Source of the DNA: Rotaria socialis
Lineage: Eukaryota > Rotifera > Eurotatoria > Philodinida > Philodinidae
Assembly: GCA_905331475.1 (NCBI GenBank)
Contig: CAJNYU010001127.1
Location: 248,001 to 312,000 of the forward strand
DNA length: 64,000 nt
Direction of reading: 5' to 3'
The first letter of the stretch is position 1, and every line of letters begins with the position of its first letter. Made by a program: the position numbers and the translations under genes. Of the stretch, positions 1 through 13,800 are shown in pieces. The notes under the pieces are model-generated. The model was given only the letters and a program-made list of their open reading frames with translations. It did not search any database and was not told where the DNA came from.

Positions 1-1117
1 TGCAGCATGGTAAATGCGTATAAACATTTTAATTTAGTTTAGACTACGTATGCCAAGTTTTTTGTACAAATATTGAATAACGATTTATCAAGACGAAGTT
101 AATTGACGCACTGATCGCACTGATTTTGACGTTTACTGAAACACTATTTTTCATGCTCACTGCAATATTGAGACGAAAACCTAATGAAAATGTTTTATTT
201 CTTTTTACTATAAAGATATGCTTCGGTCAATCCTCTATATGTATTTGCCTTGTATGATTCATTTCTGTGACACAATGTCAGTTGAATGAGTTCTTTCGTC
301 GTCAAACCTGATTTGGACTCTAAATGTTATGGTTCATTGAACCACAATGTCAATAGGCACTAAAAATACCCAGATAGTAAAATCGATTAGAATTAAAATC
401 AGAATTCAATAGTATTAGTATTGATCATTTTTGTTTATTGTTATCACTTGTTTGTTAAGGTATCCAATATGTGGTGGAATGCAAGATTTCAATTATCTGG
501 CAAGTAATTGTTTTGAATTAACATTGGAACTTGGTTGTCGAAAATTTCCACCTGGCAAATATTTACCTTCTATTTGGAATGAACATAAAAATTCATTGAT
601 AAATTATATGTCGCAGGTAAATGTAAAAATATAGAGAAGAACATGTGTTTATTCTCTATTTTTTTGAATTATCAATCTTACGTTAGACTCATTTGGGTAT
701 TAAAGGAGTTATTAAAAATGAAGAAAGTAATGCAATTTATGGTGCTAATATCAAAGTCTATCAATTACTTAACAACCATTGGCAATATATTGATCATGAT
801 GTTACATCAAGTATTAAATTATGACTTTTTCAATTTTAAATGAAATATTTCTTTTCTTTCTTCAATCATCAATAGATCTAGAAGGTGATTATTATCGTTT
901 ACTTGTCAATGGTATGTATGCAGTTCAAGTACAGAGTTCAGGCTATGAAACAGAAACTCAATATATTGATGTTGATAACAAACCTGATCAACATAATGCA
1001 CAACGTCTCGATTTTATTCTGAAACCAGAATCAATCGAACGATTTAACCGTAAACAAATGCTTAGACAATTTGTCAATAAGGTTCGGGATTATTTGTTTT
1101 TGTTTCGATATCTTTAA
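1..1117 (+). CDS. M14 metallocarboxypeptidase, N/E type, 3' part
   Basis: Partial gene; the 5' part lies outside the window. Model: exons 1-9, 460-616, 687-810 and 876-1117, all GT-AG with frame kept. The translation GGMQDFNYLASNCFELTLEL is the diagnostic C-terminal part of the M14B catalytic domain; the Glu in FELTLEL is the family's catalytic glutamate. KFPP and KNSLINYMSQ follow, then a transthyretin-like beta-sandwich domain (GIKGVIKNEESNAIYGANI, IDHDVTS, GDYYRLLVNGMYAVQV), as in CPE, CPN, CPM and CPD. Family enzymes remove C-terminal Lys/Arg from peptides in the secretory pathway or at the cell surface. The zinc-binding residues are upstream and unseen. The tail after the transthyretin domain is short and basic and ends at a TAA. 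A hydrophobic downstream stretch (about 1235-1395) could be an alternative membrane-anchoring exon. Confidence 0.85.
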
Positions 1118-2201
1118 AAATGTCTTTTATTAGTAGTATTAATTATTGAGAAAACAAAAATCAATTATCATCGAACTTCTGATTTCACGATAAAACTCCT
1201 ACACAATAGATAAAGGCAACTAATCATTGCTGAAGATAATTATTTATCTTTTCTTCTTTCAATTATCTATATTTCAATATAATCCATTAACTTATTTTTT
1301 GCGTAACAATATAAATAAAAAACAACGAAATAAAATGAATTATGAAGCAATAATAAATATATGCCAAAATGAAAACAATGATAAATTCTATCGCAGTAAG
1401 ATTTTTAAATTTTCACTACATACTATATTTAATGAATCTTTATGAATTGATCAATAGAGAAGAAGAAAAAATGAATTACTTATAAATTAGACTTAGTTAC
1501 AATTTCTTAGAAGAAAACAAATGAGTTTACGAAAATTTTTGATTTCAAAAGAAGTTTAAAATTAATACAGATCTGTGAAATAAACAAAGACAGTTCAACA
1601 AATCAGTAATCAAATTTAGTTTTACACAAAATAAAAGTTCACAAACAAAACAAATTATACTCAATTTGATATTCATTTAAAATCAAACTTAAGTAAGAAA
1701 AACATCAAACCATACAACTTTAATCCATTGCAAACTACTTACGCAAAAACAAAAGATATATCTTAGGGCTTGTCTGATTGAGTTACAAGTATTGCGTGCA
1801 TGGTGCCTTCAAATAATAGTAATTAACTATTTGTGTAAATAGAAAGTACAAGAGCATTCCTAATGATAATAAGTATACTAGCTAAAAAACTTCTTCATTT
1901 TGTCTGTATGAGTGGCATCAGTTTGCTAATGAACTTGAGATTATAAATCATATGTTATCGTGCAAAATGGACCAAAAGTAGACAGTAGAAACAAAATTCA
2001 AAGCATGCTCAATTCATTTCTCTATTCTCGTTCTTTACTTTTTTTTCTTTTCGTTCATTCTCTGTCTCACAAAGAGAGTGTGTAGTAAAAGAAATGACCG
2101 CTTCTACTACATGCACATACGTATTCAACACTTGAGCTGTTCGCCCATACAAACTATTTTTGTACACAAGTAGACAGACAGACAGACGAACACACGCATA
2201 G
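1118..2201. other. Intergenic, no supported gene
   Basis: AT-rich spacer between the carboxypeptidase and the LRR-like gene. An AATAAA occurs near 1313 and may be the carboxypeptidase poly(A) signal. The open stretch at 1236-1394 ends in a good donor (A|gtaaga) and encodes a hydrophobic segment, so it could be a further exon, but its acceptor is weak. A short GACA run lies at about 2174-2188 just before the next start codon. Confidence 0.5.
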
Positions 2202-4502
2202 ATGAGCATGTTGTTCTTGTTCATAACTAGGTGCTCATGGTGGCTCTTGTTGAGTTGTTGCATTACAGCTAACGGATTTTGTCCTCATGATGAAGATCTT
2301 CAACATCATCAATGTACATGTAGTTTAACACATGGATATATACAATGTTCATCATTACCTGAAAAATGTCGGACATGTTATCGTTATAGTACGATATTTT
2401 TTGATGAAAATGTTAATATATTACCGTCAGAACTGTTTCTTGATTATAATTTATTTGATTATAATAGTAATAAATCTTTCACAATACAATTCGCTCGATT
2501 AAATAATGTTTCATCAAATACATTTTCGAAAATTGATGTTGGTGAAGATCGAACATTGTCCATTAAAATATCTCAATATGCATCATCAATAATACCAACA
2601 CGAATATTTGATGGATTGGTCATGCAGCCGAAATCTAAAATTGATATTGAAATATTCAATGTAACATCATCACTATTAACAGTAGAACAATATGCATTTG
2701 ATGGTATTAAATATAATAGTGCAAGTGAATTTCGATTTTCAATACTTTGCTTGAAAGATACATTAGAATTTGAATCAAATGCAGGTAAAATTAAATTTAT
2801 TATTCTACATTTGAAAATCATCTTTTATAACATGTCTAGGTTCTATTTTATTGCCATCTTACGCAAGAATCGAATTATATTTTTCAAATTTTAGACAAGT
2901 ATTATTAAATGAACATAGTTTTGATCACATTACACAAGAACATGCGAGTAAATTTAGCATAAGTTTTGATCGTTTTCAATATGCAACACTTAAACATTCA
3001 TCGTTTTTTGATCTTCATCAACTTGATCAATCACAATTTTATTTAGCATTTTCAAATTTTCAAAGTCTTACTATTGAGAAATCTTTATTTGATATTATAA
3101 CACAATGTAATCTACTTTTGCTTTTTTAAGAAGAATTTTCTTTTGATTTATTTCTCTTTTTTAGTAAAATCTTCAATAATATTTTCAATATATAATATAA
3201 CAAATGATTTATGTTTACCAGCTGAAACGTTTAGTCAAATAAAACAAGATATGAATTCAACATTTCAATTTCAAATAAGTTATGCGAAAAATATTCTTTT
3301 TACAACGGACGCATTTACTAATATAAGTCAACGTGCACAATCAAAACTATCAATTACAATAACAAATTCTTTAGATGTTTTTTTTACGAATCAATCATTA
3401 AATTATTTTCATCAAGAAGATCGATCATTACTCGATATTTGGATTAAATATGGAAAAAATTTAATATTTGCAGATTATGCTATTCAAAATATTGATATTT
3501 GGCGTTCAAGTACAATGCGTATTGGTTTTCAACATTCATCGGGAACATTACAAATGGCAACAAATGCTTTTGTTAATATTAATGAAGGTAATTTTCTTGT
3601 TGTTTTTTTTCTTCTAATAATTCTAGCTCCATTTATTATTTTCAATATTATCAATATAAGGTCAAGGTGGTGAATTATTATTTCAAATAATGAATTCATC
3701 GGATTTTTATTTTCGCTTTAATCAATCAATGACATTAGAACGATTAGAAATTGTTGATCGAATATTAACTGATAATGATTTATGTCGTATTATTGATATA
3801 CCAGCTCATATACCCATTAAAATTTTACGAGATAATCCATGCTCATGTTCAATTTTTTATTTATATCGTCAACTTCGTCATACGCTTAATCCATTAGTGT
3901 TAAAAGATCTTACACCATCATGCTATGTTTCTTTGTCTCTTGATGAAGTAGAACAAAAAGAAAATAAATGTTTATTGAATAAACAAATTAATAATTGTCA
4001 TCAAATGCAAGGAGAAGTGACTATCTACATTCCAGATGGCATATGTCGTCAAAACTCTCAACAAATAAATAAAAATCGATCTAATTCATCATCATCTACA
4101 TCATCAATATTTATTCTGGCATGTTTTATAATTGTTTTAGCATGTATTTATATACTTTCAAGAGAAAAACGACGAATATTTATAATAAATATTTTCAATA
4201 AATATGCTTTTTGCCATCGTCATCGTCGTCAAAAACTACCCATATTTACAGCTGATTCATATCAACAACTGACACATATAAATGATAATAGTCTTGATGA
4301 CGACGTCAATCAAGAGCAAACATCAAATAAGCGAATGAAAATTATTGTCAAATATAATGCAGCAACAGAACAAACACAACCGTATCTTCATACGAATCGA
4401 TCTGATTTTATTTCGTCAAATGATATTAATGATCAACAAAATGAAGATTACACACTTCAATTAAATACAAATCCATTAAGTGACATTGAAAATAATCAGT
4501 AG
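2202..4502 (+). CDS. Single-pass membrane protein with LRR-like repeats
   Basis: Model: 2202-2784, 2840-3106, 3165-3587 and 3661-4502, giving about 704 aa; all introns are 55-73 nt, GT-AG and in frame. A signal peptide (about 1-25, WWLLLSCCITANG) precedes a cysteine-rich cap (CPHDED..CTC..GYIQCSSLPEKC) resembling an LRR N-terminal cap. Then come about ten degenerate repeats of about 25 residues with an xxAFxxI-type core (EQYAFDGI, EHSFDHIT, KSLFDIIT, AETFSQIK, DAFTNISQ, NAFVNINE). A C-terminal cap (LCRIIDIPAHI..DNPCSCSIFYLYRQL) looks like LRRCT. One membrane segment follows (about 573-590, SSIFILACFIIVLACIYIL), then a basic juxtamembrane patch and a polar cytoplasmic tail of about 110 aa. Likely a surface adhesion or recognition protein; ligand unknown. 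ATTAAA near 4551 may be the poly(A) signal. Confidence 0.8.
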
Positions 4503-6231
4503 TTTTAGATTTTATTAGTTTTTGTTTTGCTAAATTACTTAATTTTATTCATTAAAACATGAAATCCACTTCCAAAAGGCCTAATACAAGTTTTTACGGA
4601 TTAGAATTTCTAGATGAATGAATAGATCAAGCCTACAGTTTTTGCTTGATTTTTACATTTAGTGTTGTAGGATTTGTACGGATGAAAAGCAGAATTTAAA
4701 CAATTCTATAACCACTTGTTTTGTGAGTATTGTTGAGTGAATGAATGGTCCAATATACAAATTCATCCTTTTTGTAAAAGTATCACTTATTCACTACTCT
4801 TTCTTATGCCTGTGTATTATTAAGTTGTTATTTTGGTTGCCATGATTGCATTTCTTGTTCTCTCGATTATATGAATCAGTGGTGACATATTTACAGGCCA
4901 GATGCAAATTCGAACATTTTTCTATAAGTAATATATCTCTAATGATTTTTTAAATTTCTTTCTTTCGTATAAGAATAATATATTATCCTATTTTCATGAA
5001 GATAGCAATAGTAAGCAATGACACATCAGTCAATCTGCTTTGTTCAATAGACGATGAAAAATGAGCCTATTAGTAGCATCATTGTGAAGTGACAGACGAT
5101 ATTTTTAGTAAAAAATCATACACAACAATTATATTTTTATTAAATCTTATATCCATTGTTTAAATTAAATTAGACAATGATTAACTATTGCTAGCTACTG
5201 CACTTAACCATTTCATAATAATTATTTCATTTCTAATAATATACTATCTCTACATCTTGAGATATGAATTACATGGCAACAGCTTCTCGAAAGAAATCTG
5301 TCGCATCAAGTTTGATAGAATTTAAACAAGCCAGCGACGCCCATTACTTTTGATAAATTACTATTTGTTGATCATTAACATGATCGATACATATTGAAAG
5401 ATTTCTATGGACATGAACAGTCAATAGGTGATGACAAAAATAAAATTTTGAAAGAGCTTTCCGAGAAATTTAATATATAATGACAACGATTATTTTTTTC
5501 TCCAATGCTTGTGTTCCCAAATATGTTATCGGTCATAGTTGATAGATTTTTATCTTCAATGTTTGAAGTGACAATAATGAGACAAATGAGATAATTTTTA
5601 CCAGATGTCGCTTATCAACTAATTGCCTCCAATTGTGTAAGTCTAAATTCATAAAGCTTTCATTATTCGTGGACTGATTCCATATGGCAACTCACACACA
5701 TATGTTCAGCTTTTCTAATTAGATTGAACTGATTAGTAATATAGTTACAGATGGCGACAGTTATTGTCGATCATAACGAACGATGATGATTCATGTACGA
5801 CAAATCGAGGAATATGTGTCTGTCTGTCTGTCTATCTATCTATCTACGGATCGATATACAATATACTTTGTTTGTTAAGTGTTGAAATACACGTGTCAAA
5901 AAAAATGACGACGGTTCATTAGTTAAACCGTTCTCACAGCATGTTTTCGTTTTCTTCTTCTTCCATTCTCCAATGGTAAGCCCTTTAATAGCTAACTTGT
6001 TTGAAACTCCAAGTGAAAATTTTCATTTATCAATTAGTAGAAGTGATTCGAATGTCACAATATTTAAATTTAGAGTATTCAAAGTTATCTATATACGTAT
6101 GTTAATAGTTATCGCTATTTACAATTAGATGAAAGCGTACGAATTTGACTAATAAAATTATGATTATAGAAGTTGTTCTGATTTGATGAAAGAATTTATA
6201 AACAAAAATACATATTCATTTTTAGATAATA
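4503..6231. other. Intergenic, no supported gene
   Basis: About 1.7 kb of AT-rich sequence. I see no exon-like reading frame on either strand. The only structured element is the TGTC/TATC microsatellite at 5817-5846. A pyrimidine-rich acceptor at 6225 closes the region just before the next start codon. Confidence 0.5.
5817..5846. repeat. Compound (TGTC)n(TATC)n microsatellite
   Basis: Four TGTC-type units run directly into about four TATC units. Simple-sequence DNA. Confidence 0.9.
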
Positions 6232-8243
6232 ATGTTATCTGCTCTAGGACATTGTGAAGATCCAGCATGTATTCAATCATCATCATCATCTCATGAAGCA
6301 GTACGATTGTTTCGATGCTCAATTCATTGTGATCGTTTATTGTGTTTATTTCATTTAAATTCTCATAATGTTCTTTATGAAGAAGAAAAGAAACAAACTG
6401 ATGCTATTCGTGAAGAACTTCAAAATTCTTTAACAATTTATCAAAGAATATTTGAACAGCATATTCAATCCTATAGAGAACTTGTTCATCAAGCATCAAC
6501 TATATTAGTACATAATACATCATCGGCTATTCCTATTGAACAAATTCGACCTGTACTAGAGAAACTTCAACGAGCTATAGCAATTTTTCAAAATGATAAA
6601 GGTATAATCATTTGAATAGAGAAACAAATTTTATGCAAATATACGTTTATTCTTATTTCTATAGTTATTGTTAAAAACGAAATAGAATTCGATGCAGCAG
6701 AAATCAACACGGAGAAAATTGATTTGAATATATTGAACGATATTCCTCAGATGAAGAAAGAAAAAAGTTTGTATTTCGTTTATTTTAAGAAATTTAATCT
6801 AATTACTCATGATCATATATAGTTGTGCCAACAGATATTCATGCTGAGTCTAGTCCAAGAATCGTTGTTCGACTTGAACGTGTTCAGTTTGATAAAGGGT
6901 ATATTTTATTTATTTGGTTTTTGCTATCTATGTGAGCTATTTTTAGCATGGAAGTCGGTCATAAATGTAGCGATGAACATATACATACAAGTATATTTTA
7001 ATTCAAAAAATATTTTCAAATAAAGAAAAGAAAAGCTTAACTTTTTTTTTCGTATAGATCAAAACCAACAAGGATCTAGAAGTAAATAGTATTTACATAT
7101 ATTAATGATTAAACATTAGTTTTTAGAAGATGAAAGCTCTAGAAAATTAAGAGATTCGATTAATGATTTGAATACAACGCCAATCAGGTAAGATTATAAA
7201 TGTGGCAAAAGTTAGAACATCACTTTAATGTTATACTGCTCTCAGCTTACTTTCATTGTATAGATGTTTATTTAGTCTTGAAGAATTTGCTTCTTATTGT
7301 TCTAAAGAATTGAATTAGATCGCAAAATTTAAAATAAAAATTTGATAAAACTAACCAATTAGATTATTCTCCTGTAATCGTTAAGCGTCGTTTTATCATG
7401 GAAGAAGAAGAATAGTTGTTCCTGTTTTGCATTCTTTCATAGCCATTCTAAAAGTGATGGTTCGAAATTTGACAACAATCTTGGCTTTAGAATACTAGGA
7501 AGATGAGACACTCTAACATAAAAAAACTAATCATCTGAGTTTATATATTTTTTCGTTTAATTAGTGTGTTTCATCGAATGTTAATAGTCTGAACGGTACG
7601 GTCTATTTGTTAAATATCCATAAAATAAGTCTAGTAGTGACCGATGTTTTGAGTCTTACGAAAATCATTGCTTTTCCATTATGCTTATTCGAAATTTGCG
7701 TCGCTATGTATATTACGAGAGAGTACACTCTATTGTAATAGAAAACTTTCTTGAATTGTTTTATGTTTGCTTCCGAGGAGGAATCGAAATTGAAGTTTTT
7801 CATGGAATACCTCGAGTATCTTGCAAAACTACACTATAATTCAATATTATTTCTTGCATGGAAAGTTCTGATTTAATGTTCTGATGCCATTTTGTGAAAA
7901 ATCCTAATCGGAACATTCCTGAATGTAGGTTGCTCGAGAAAGACTCTTACAACACACTGCTTCTATTTGTAGTTACAGCTATGATAATGATCAATCAATT
8001 GAAAGTTGACCTTATATTTTAAATTTTTCAGTACGAATCATGATGGAGACATGTCTGCAATAATACGATTACGTCGAAGAACGGATGAAAATGAAATACA
8101 GAATAATAAGCGGCCTCGTACTTCATCGCCTATTTCTTCTGGAACTAAGTCCAACGAAAGAGCAAAAATGAAAAAGTAGATGCACCTTATCTTTTTTCAA
8201 TAAATGAAAAATACTTATTTTATTTCTTTTTAGACGCTCTTAA
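6232..8243 (+). CDS. B-box-like zinc-binding coiled-coil protein with C-terminal NLS
   Basis: Proposed exons: 6232-6601, 6665-6766, 6823-6898 (or 6823-6879), 7058-7081, 7127-7187, 8032-8175 and 8234-8243; about 255-262 aa. The N-terminus has a Cys/His array (HCEDPAC, then RCSIHCDRLLCLFHLNSHN) resembling a B-box zinc finger, followed by a helical, probably coiled-coil region (EEEKKQTDAIREELQNSLTI). The C-terminal exon is basic with a nuclear-signal-like KRPRTSSP. Most introns are about 45-160 nt; the one before the last coding block is 844 nt. The junction of exons 3 and 4 does not close in frame with the obvious donor at 6899; a weaker GT at 6880 would. If the last intron is not removed, translation stops at 8178, only two or three residues earlier. 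No RING or catalytic domain is visible. Function unknown; possibly a nuclear adaptor. Confidence 0.6.
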
Positions 8244-10886
8244 TCCAACGACTAGAAGCATAATTGTTCTATTTGTCCATTGTTTTTTTTTGTAAAAACG
8301 CTTCAGTGCTGAATATTTCTAATATTCCTATGACCCTATTAAATAATTGAATCGTCATTAGAAAAAAATCAACATAATTTTGTAATTAGGTCATCTAACA
8401 GATAGTATTTTTTGTTGTTACTTCCATATTCAAGAATAGTTCGATTATGAAATAGGACTTCGTTTGTATTCATTATATTCTGTAAAATTTATTTTTTACC
8501 ATTGATTTCTCTACTTCTCTTCTTCTTTTTTTAAATGAATTGCTGCAGAATGTTATTACCAGATCAAATATATGTACAGAAAAAGAATCATGCAATGAAA
8601 TATCAATATTTTATTTCATTAATGTTGCTAAATTCATTTGATATGATTTATGTTATTCACCGATTAATTGCTTTGCAAAAATATGAATTTTTTTATCATT
8701 TTTAACGAATTCACCTGTGCTCAGGTATTCATGTTTGTCAATCGTCACTCAGCAACATACCGATGCATAATTGATGTTAAAAATCCATTAGGGCAGAATT
8801 AAAAAGCAATCAGTGATATTTTCATACGGAATATGATGAATCCATCATAATTCTTAAAAGGATTTAATATTTATTCTTGAAGTGCACCTCGAATATGATA
8901 CTAAAGATCGATTGCCAGCAGATTTTGTTAAGACATGAAAAACTCTCAGTTTTCTTCGTATAGACGTCTTGAGGGTGTTCATTCTATTCCGTGAACAGTC
9001 GTCTACGTTTAAATGAAGACTTACGAAATATAAATGGTTTTCATCGAAATAGCTTTGTATTGAAAACAGATTTCGATAAAAATTTTTGTTAAGTACTAAA
9101 AATCAAATAGCAATTGTTTGCACAAAGCATAAGCAAACGCTTTTAAAATTGCATAGAGCAGTCGTACGTTTCCCTAGGCGATCATTTCTTGAAAAGCAAT
9201 TCCGTAATCGAAAAATGAGAATGTATTTATCTTTTGTTGTTCGTTATATGTATTAACACATACGATCTGATTCGTAGAACTTTAGTAATTATACGTTCGA
9301 AGAAAGAAAATCAGGCATTCGAACAGTTTAGAAAAGAGTTTAGTAGATTTATTCGAACTATCCAAGAAAGAAATAGATGCATAAAAGTAATGAAACAAAA
9401 ATCTTGGTTTCGAATGTGTTTCTATTTCTATTTGAAACATTTATGGTACAAAATTTATAACGTAATGGCAAATCGAAAGTTCATTTTAAAAGAATACAAG
9501 TAATGAAATTTCTTAAAGAGCATTGTGACATAAGTCTATTGACATCAGTCTTCTCTTTGAATATCTAATAGTCAAAACTAAAGAACTAATTTGACTCTTC
9601 GTACATGTAATATCTCGTAGAAAACGTTAAGTATTGCTTTAATATAGTATTGAGAAGTTTTTTTTTGTTCGAGGAACTTTCGTCTGCTAATTTTACTGTA
9701 TGAATATATTAGAGTACTGTGTTTTTTTTATAGAGAGTTATAGGAAGAGAACTAGAAGGTTTGCTTGTCTACTTGAAGTATACATTGCAAATGTCGTCCT
9801 AGAGGCAAGAATGTAAATCTTTTAGTATGAAATAATTTTGTCTTATACAACAGTAAATTTTCTGATTGAGTGACACTTGAAACCCAGCATACGAACTTAA
9901 TTTCATCAGTTTAAAAAAATGAATTCAAAGAAAACAATCTTCACAGCATGTTCTTTATTTGTGCTGTGATACTTCAGCATTGTTTTAATTCAATTGTGGA
10001 ATTGACAATCATTTTCAACATGTAATTTGAATATTGAAATATCGCAAGCATTTTGCTAAACGTTTCTTTTCATTGATTAGCATTTATTTGAAAGTTCGTA
10101 TTTTTTTTCTTATATGCAATTGCTTATTGACATACACACATATTAGAGTCAAAAAGAGGAAACGAGAAGTCAAGTTCAGTTTGATTTTTCATTATTTTTT
10201 AAGTTCACAGAATTTTTGTTCTTGTAAAAGCACTTACGTAAATATTATAAGAAATTAAGTAATAAAGCCTTTTAATGCAAAAATCCTTGACGAAATATAT
10301 CATGATTCTGTTAAAGCTGCTGATTAACTTTTGATGAATTGTTGAACAATGCGAAGATTGAAGTGTATTAGATTCCGTAAATAAAATCTGTGAAAAAAGA
10401 TTTAACAAGAATAAAGTAAGTCTTCCAATCGAGTAGTTGGAATATTAAAATTTTTTAATTCCATCTATGTATGCATCATGACTACATTTCTCTTTTTATT
10501 ACATCATATACTACGTAACGTTGCATATAGTTACTGTAGAAAGTTGATGATACATATCTCACATTCAATTGTTTTCGCTCGAGATTTTTATATTCTTATC
10601 TTTAACAATTTAATATATTCAAAAGTAACTCGATACAATAGATTATTGTCATAAAATATTCCTAAATTGATGATGAACTGTATAAAAAAAGATGCTATAC
10701 TAAATTGTATTATAGACAATTGAATATTAATGAACATGTCCAATGGCAAAAACTCAAATCATATGAGAATTTTGTTTTGTTTTGAGAATCAAAGTTATTA
10801 GATACATTTTAAAAAAGCAACATCTATTCTAAAATTCACACATAAGCAAAAACACACACACACAAATTAAGCGTCGGTTATATTCA
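8244..10886. other. Intergenic, no supported gene
   Basis: About 2.6 kb of AT-rich sequence between convergent genes. The longest open stretch (9234-9503) shows no recognisable domain and starts and ends without splice or polyadenylation context, so I treat it as chance. A short CA run (10852-10864) lies just below the CEP70 stop codon. Confidence 0.5.
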
Positions 10887-13800
10887 TTAAGAATCTCCGT
10901 CATCTGTATCTGCATGTTGTTCACTCTCTTCATTTTGGTTTTGAAAACTCTGTAATTGTTTACCATTTGATTCGTCAATATCCGACTTAGATGATAGTAT
11001 TCGAAGTGACTTTGAATGCGTTAAATTTTTTTCAAGAGGAATTCTATGTGAATTTAATGATGATGCACGCATTAATGAATGAGATCGTCGAGAACTACTA
11101 TCAGGCCGATCACTTTCGCCATGTGCGAGTAACTTAAGCGTTTTTATAGCTGGCATTATTTCATCTCCTTTTGACACTTCTAAAAAATAGAATTTCATTG
11201 AATTAAATATTTTTCGCAAGCAAAATTGAGTTTACCTAGTAAACTAGCCATTTGTTCAATGAATTGATGATAATAAGGGACGAAATCATCATAGGAACGA
11301 ATTTTTGAAACAGCTCTATAGAACAAAATCAATCTAGATGAATTATTAGTACTATTGTGTTTTTATTAAAATAGAAAAATTATCATAAGACTTGAAAGTT
11401 TATGTTCAAACTATTGACCTGTAGCCGAGAGATATAAAAGAGTTGTATTAAAATAATAGATTTGCATGAATATAGAAAAATGATTATCTTAGCTTTAATT
11501 AAATTCAACCGAATAAATTTTGAGAATTATCCCATGAAAATGATGGAAAATTGCTTTTATATCATCAATAAGTACACACTGAGTAGATTAGGCGATTAAC
11601 ACTTATATGATTTATTCTTACTCATTCATATCATTAATTTTTGCCAGTTTCTTAAATGTAACTAATTCATTTGATTTTGTATCATCAAGTGTTTGTTGTA
11701 AGGTTTTAATTAATTTTGGACAACTAACCAATCTTGAGTTTTCTGTAAAAAATTGAAGAAAAGCAAATTTTTTAAAATTCATTCCCTTGCTTTTTGATGA
11801 CTTTTCATACCTGTAATACCAAGTGTACTTGCAATGGATCGTTTAAAATTTGTTAATTCACCATGTCGATAATACAATTCATTAAGTGCTGTTGGTAATT
11901 GTGTAAAACATGTTACATCAAATAGAGACTGACATTGTTCAATCATAGTCAGGCAATATTGATAGGTCGGACGGTGTTCAGCATGAATCTTAATTGAAAC
12001 AGAAAAAGGGATTGATAAATCGAAAAATAAATGAATATTATCTTACTCGATCTGAACATTTACAAATAAAATGACCGATTTCATGATTTTTGTTGGCGCC
12101 TATCTAAATAAATGAATGAAATTCTTTATTAACAATGCAAGAAAATTCATTGTTTTATGAACAACATTCTTTAGTTAACAATGATCCTGATTTGCAACGG
12201 TTTATAGTTGGTCGTCGCATAGCAAAATCAAACATTCATATAAATATTTCTAAAGAATACTTTGTTACTGCATTTATTCATAGTAATCACAATAATAATC
12301 AAGCTAATCATTTATCATCTACTCGTGTTCCGTTTGAATTAAGACAAGGTACAAATTTAATAAAACCTCAAATACGTGAACGTATAGAAACACTTCAACA
12401 AGCAGTTTATCGAACACAGTCAGTATTTCAAAGAGAGTTTTAAATAAATACTATACCTTAATTGCGGGTGCGGGTGCGGGTGTTGTGATAAAATCATGAA
12501 ATGTTTGTCTTATAAATGTTTTCATATCTTGATGACTGGGAATCGCTGTTTTTGATTTTGACGATCGTGGTGCATGTTTAATACATAAATGAAATAGTTC
12601 GTGGATGAACTAGAAAGACACAACAATATTTAATATCAATTATTTGAAAGATTTAGTTTTACTTTCAAACATGTCAGTTATTTTATATATAAAAGAATTT
12701 CAAAAAACGTGTCATATAATGTTTTTATACTGATCATTTGTAATATGTATTCTCATAATTACTCACATAGATATAAGACAACAGAGCTATTGTTTTTTTA
12801 GATATTAATTTTGTTTTCTCAAAACAGTATGAAACAGAATTTAAATGAAAGTTCTAATGGAATAATCATTTGATCAAAACACAATTTTGAATATTTTAAC
12901 ACGAAAAATATTTCACAATGATGTCGCTTTCACTTAACCTTGGAAAAACTGTTTTCAAAGAAAATACAAAATCAAGATAGTTTACTCGATGATCTGTATT
13001 ATTATTCGTATTTGTTGAATAATTCTCATTTGGATCAGATGCATTTGTCACTTGTCGACGTTCGATTATTCGTCTAAAACACATGGTTCTAAAGAGGAAA
13101 AAAACGGCAAAATTTTAATTTACACTTGTTCAATGCGTCTTTCCATTGACTCAATTGTCTTTCGAAGTTGAGCGATTGTCTCTTGACATGTATCAAGTTG
13201 TTGCTTATAAACCTAAAAATTATATCAAAGATGTTTTTCTATTGCATAAAACAAAATCTTCGTCTTTTACCGTTGCTTCTGTTTTATATTGTTGTAATTT
13301 TGATATTGTTGTAGATTGATCATCGTAATAATCACGCTCAGAAGGTACAAATGAACAAACATCATCATCCAAGGTCTAAATTTTGAATACTATTTCTTGC
13401 TCTTTTCTTCTGAATATTGCGCTTACATTCATTTTGTTCGAACTACTTGCTTTGGTCATTGCTCGATCAATACGTTGTTTACTTGCTCCGTTATTATTCT
13501 TTATTTGTCGTCGGATTTCACGAATCTCTTTTCTATTTAAACGAACGAGCAAAACAAATAATGAGTCTCAAACAAACACATTAAATGCACGTTTCCCTCT
13601 TTTTCTCTTTGAGTACCTACTTAAGATCCATGTTAGATTGAATTAATTCTTGGATCATCGGAGCACCAATATCTTTTTTACTATTTTGATTATTCATCGA
13701 TGAATGATGCCCATTTGTAAGAGGATTTTTACGTTTATCCGGCTCACCTAATTCATTATTAGGCATAGTGTCATCGTATGTTTTTACGTCACCTTCACCT

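Noticed and set aside
9234-9503. 89-codon open frame
   Set aside because: No domain, no splice or poly(A) context; composition typical of AT-rich chance frames.
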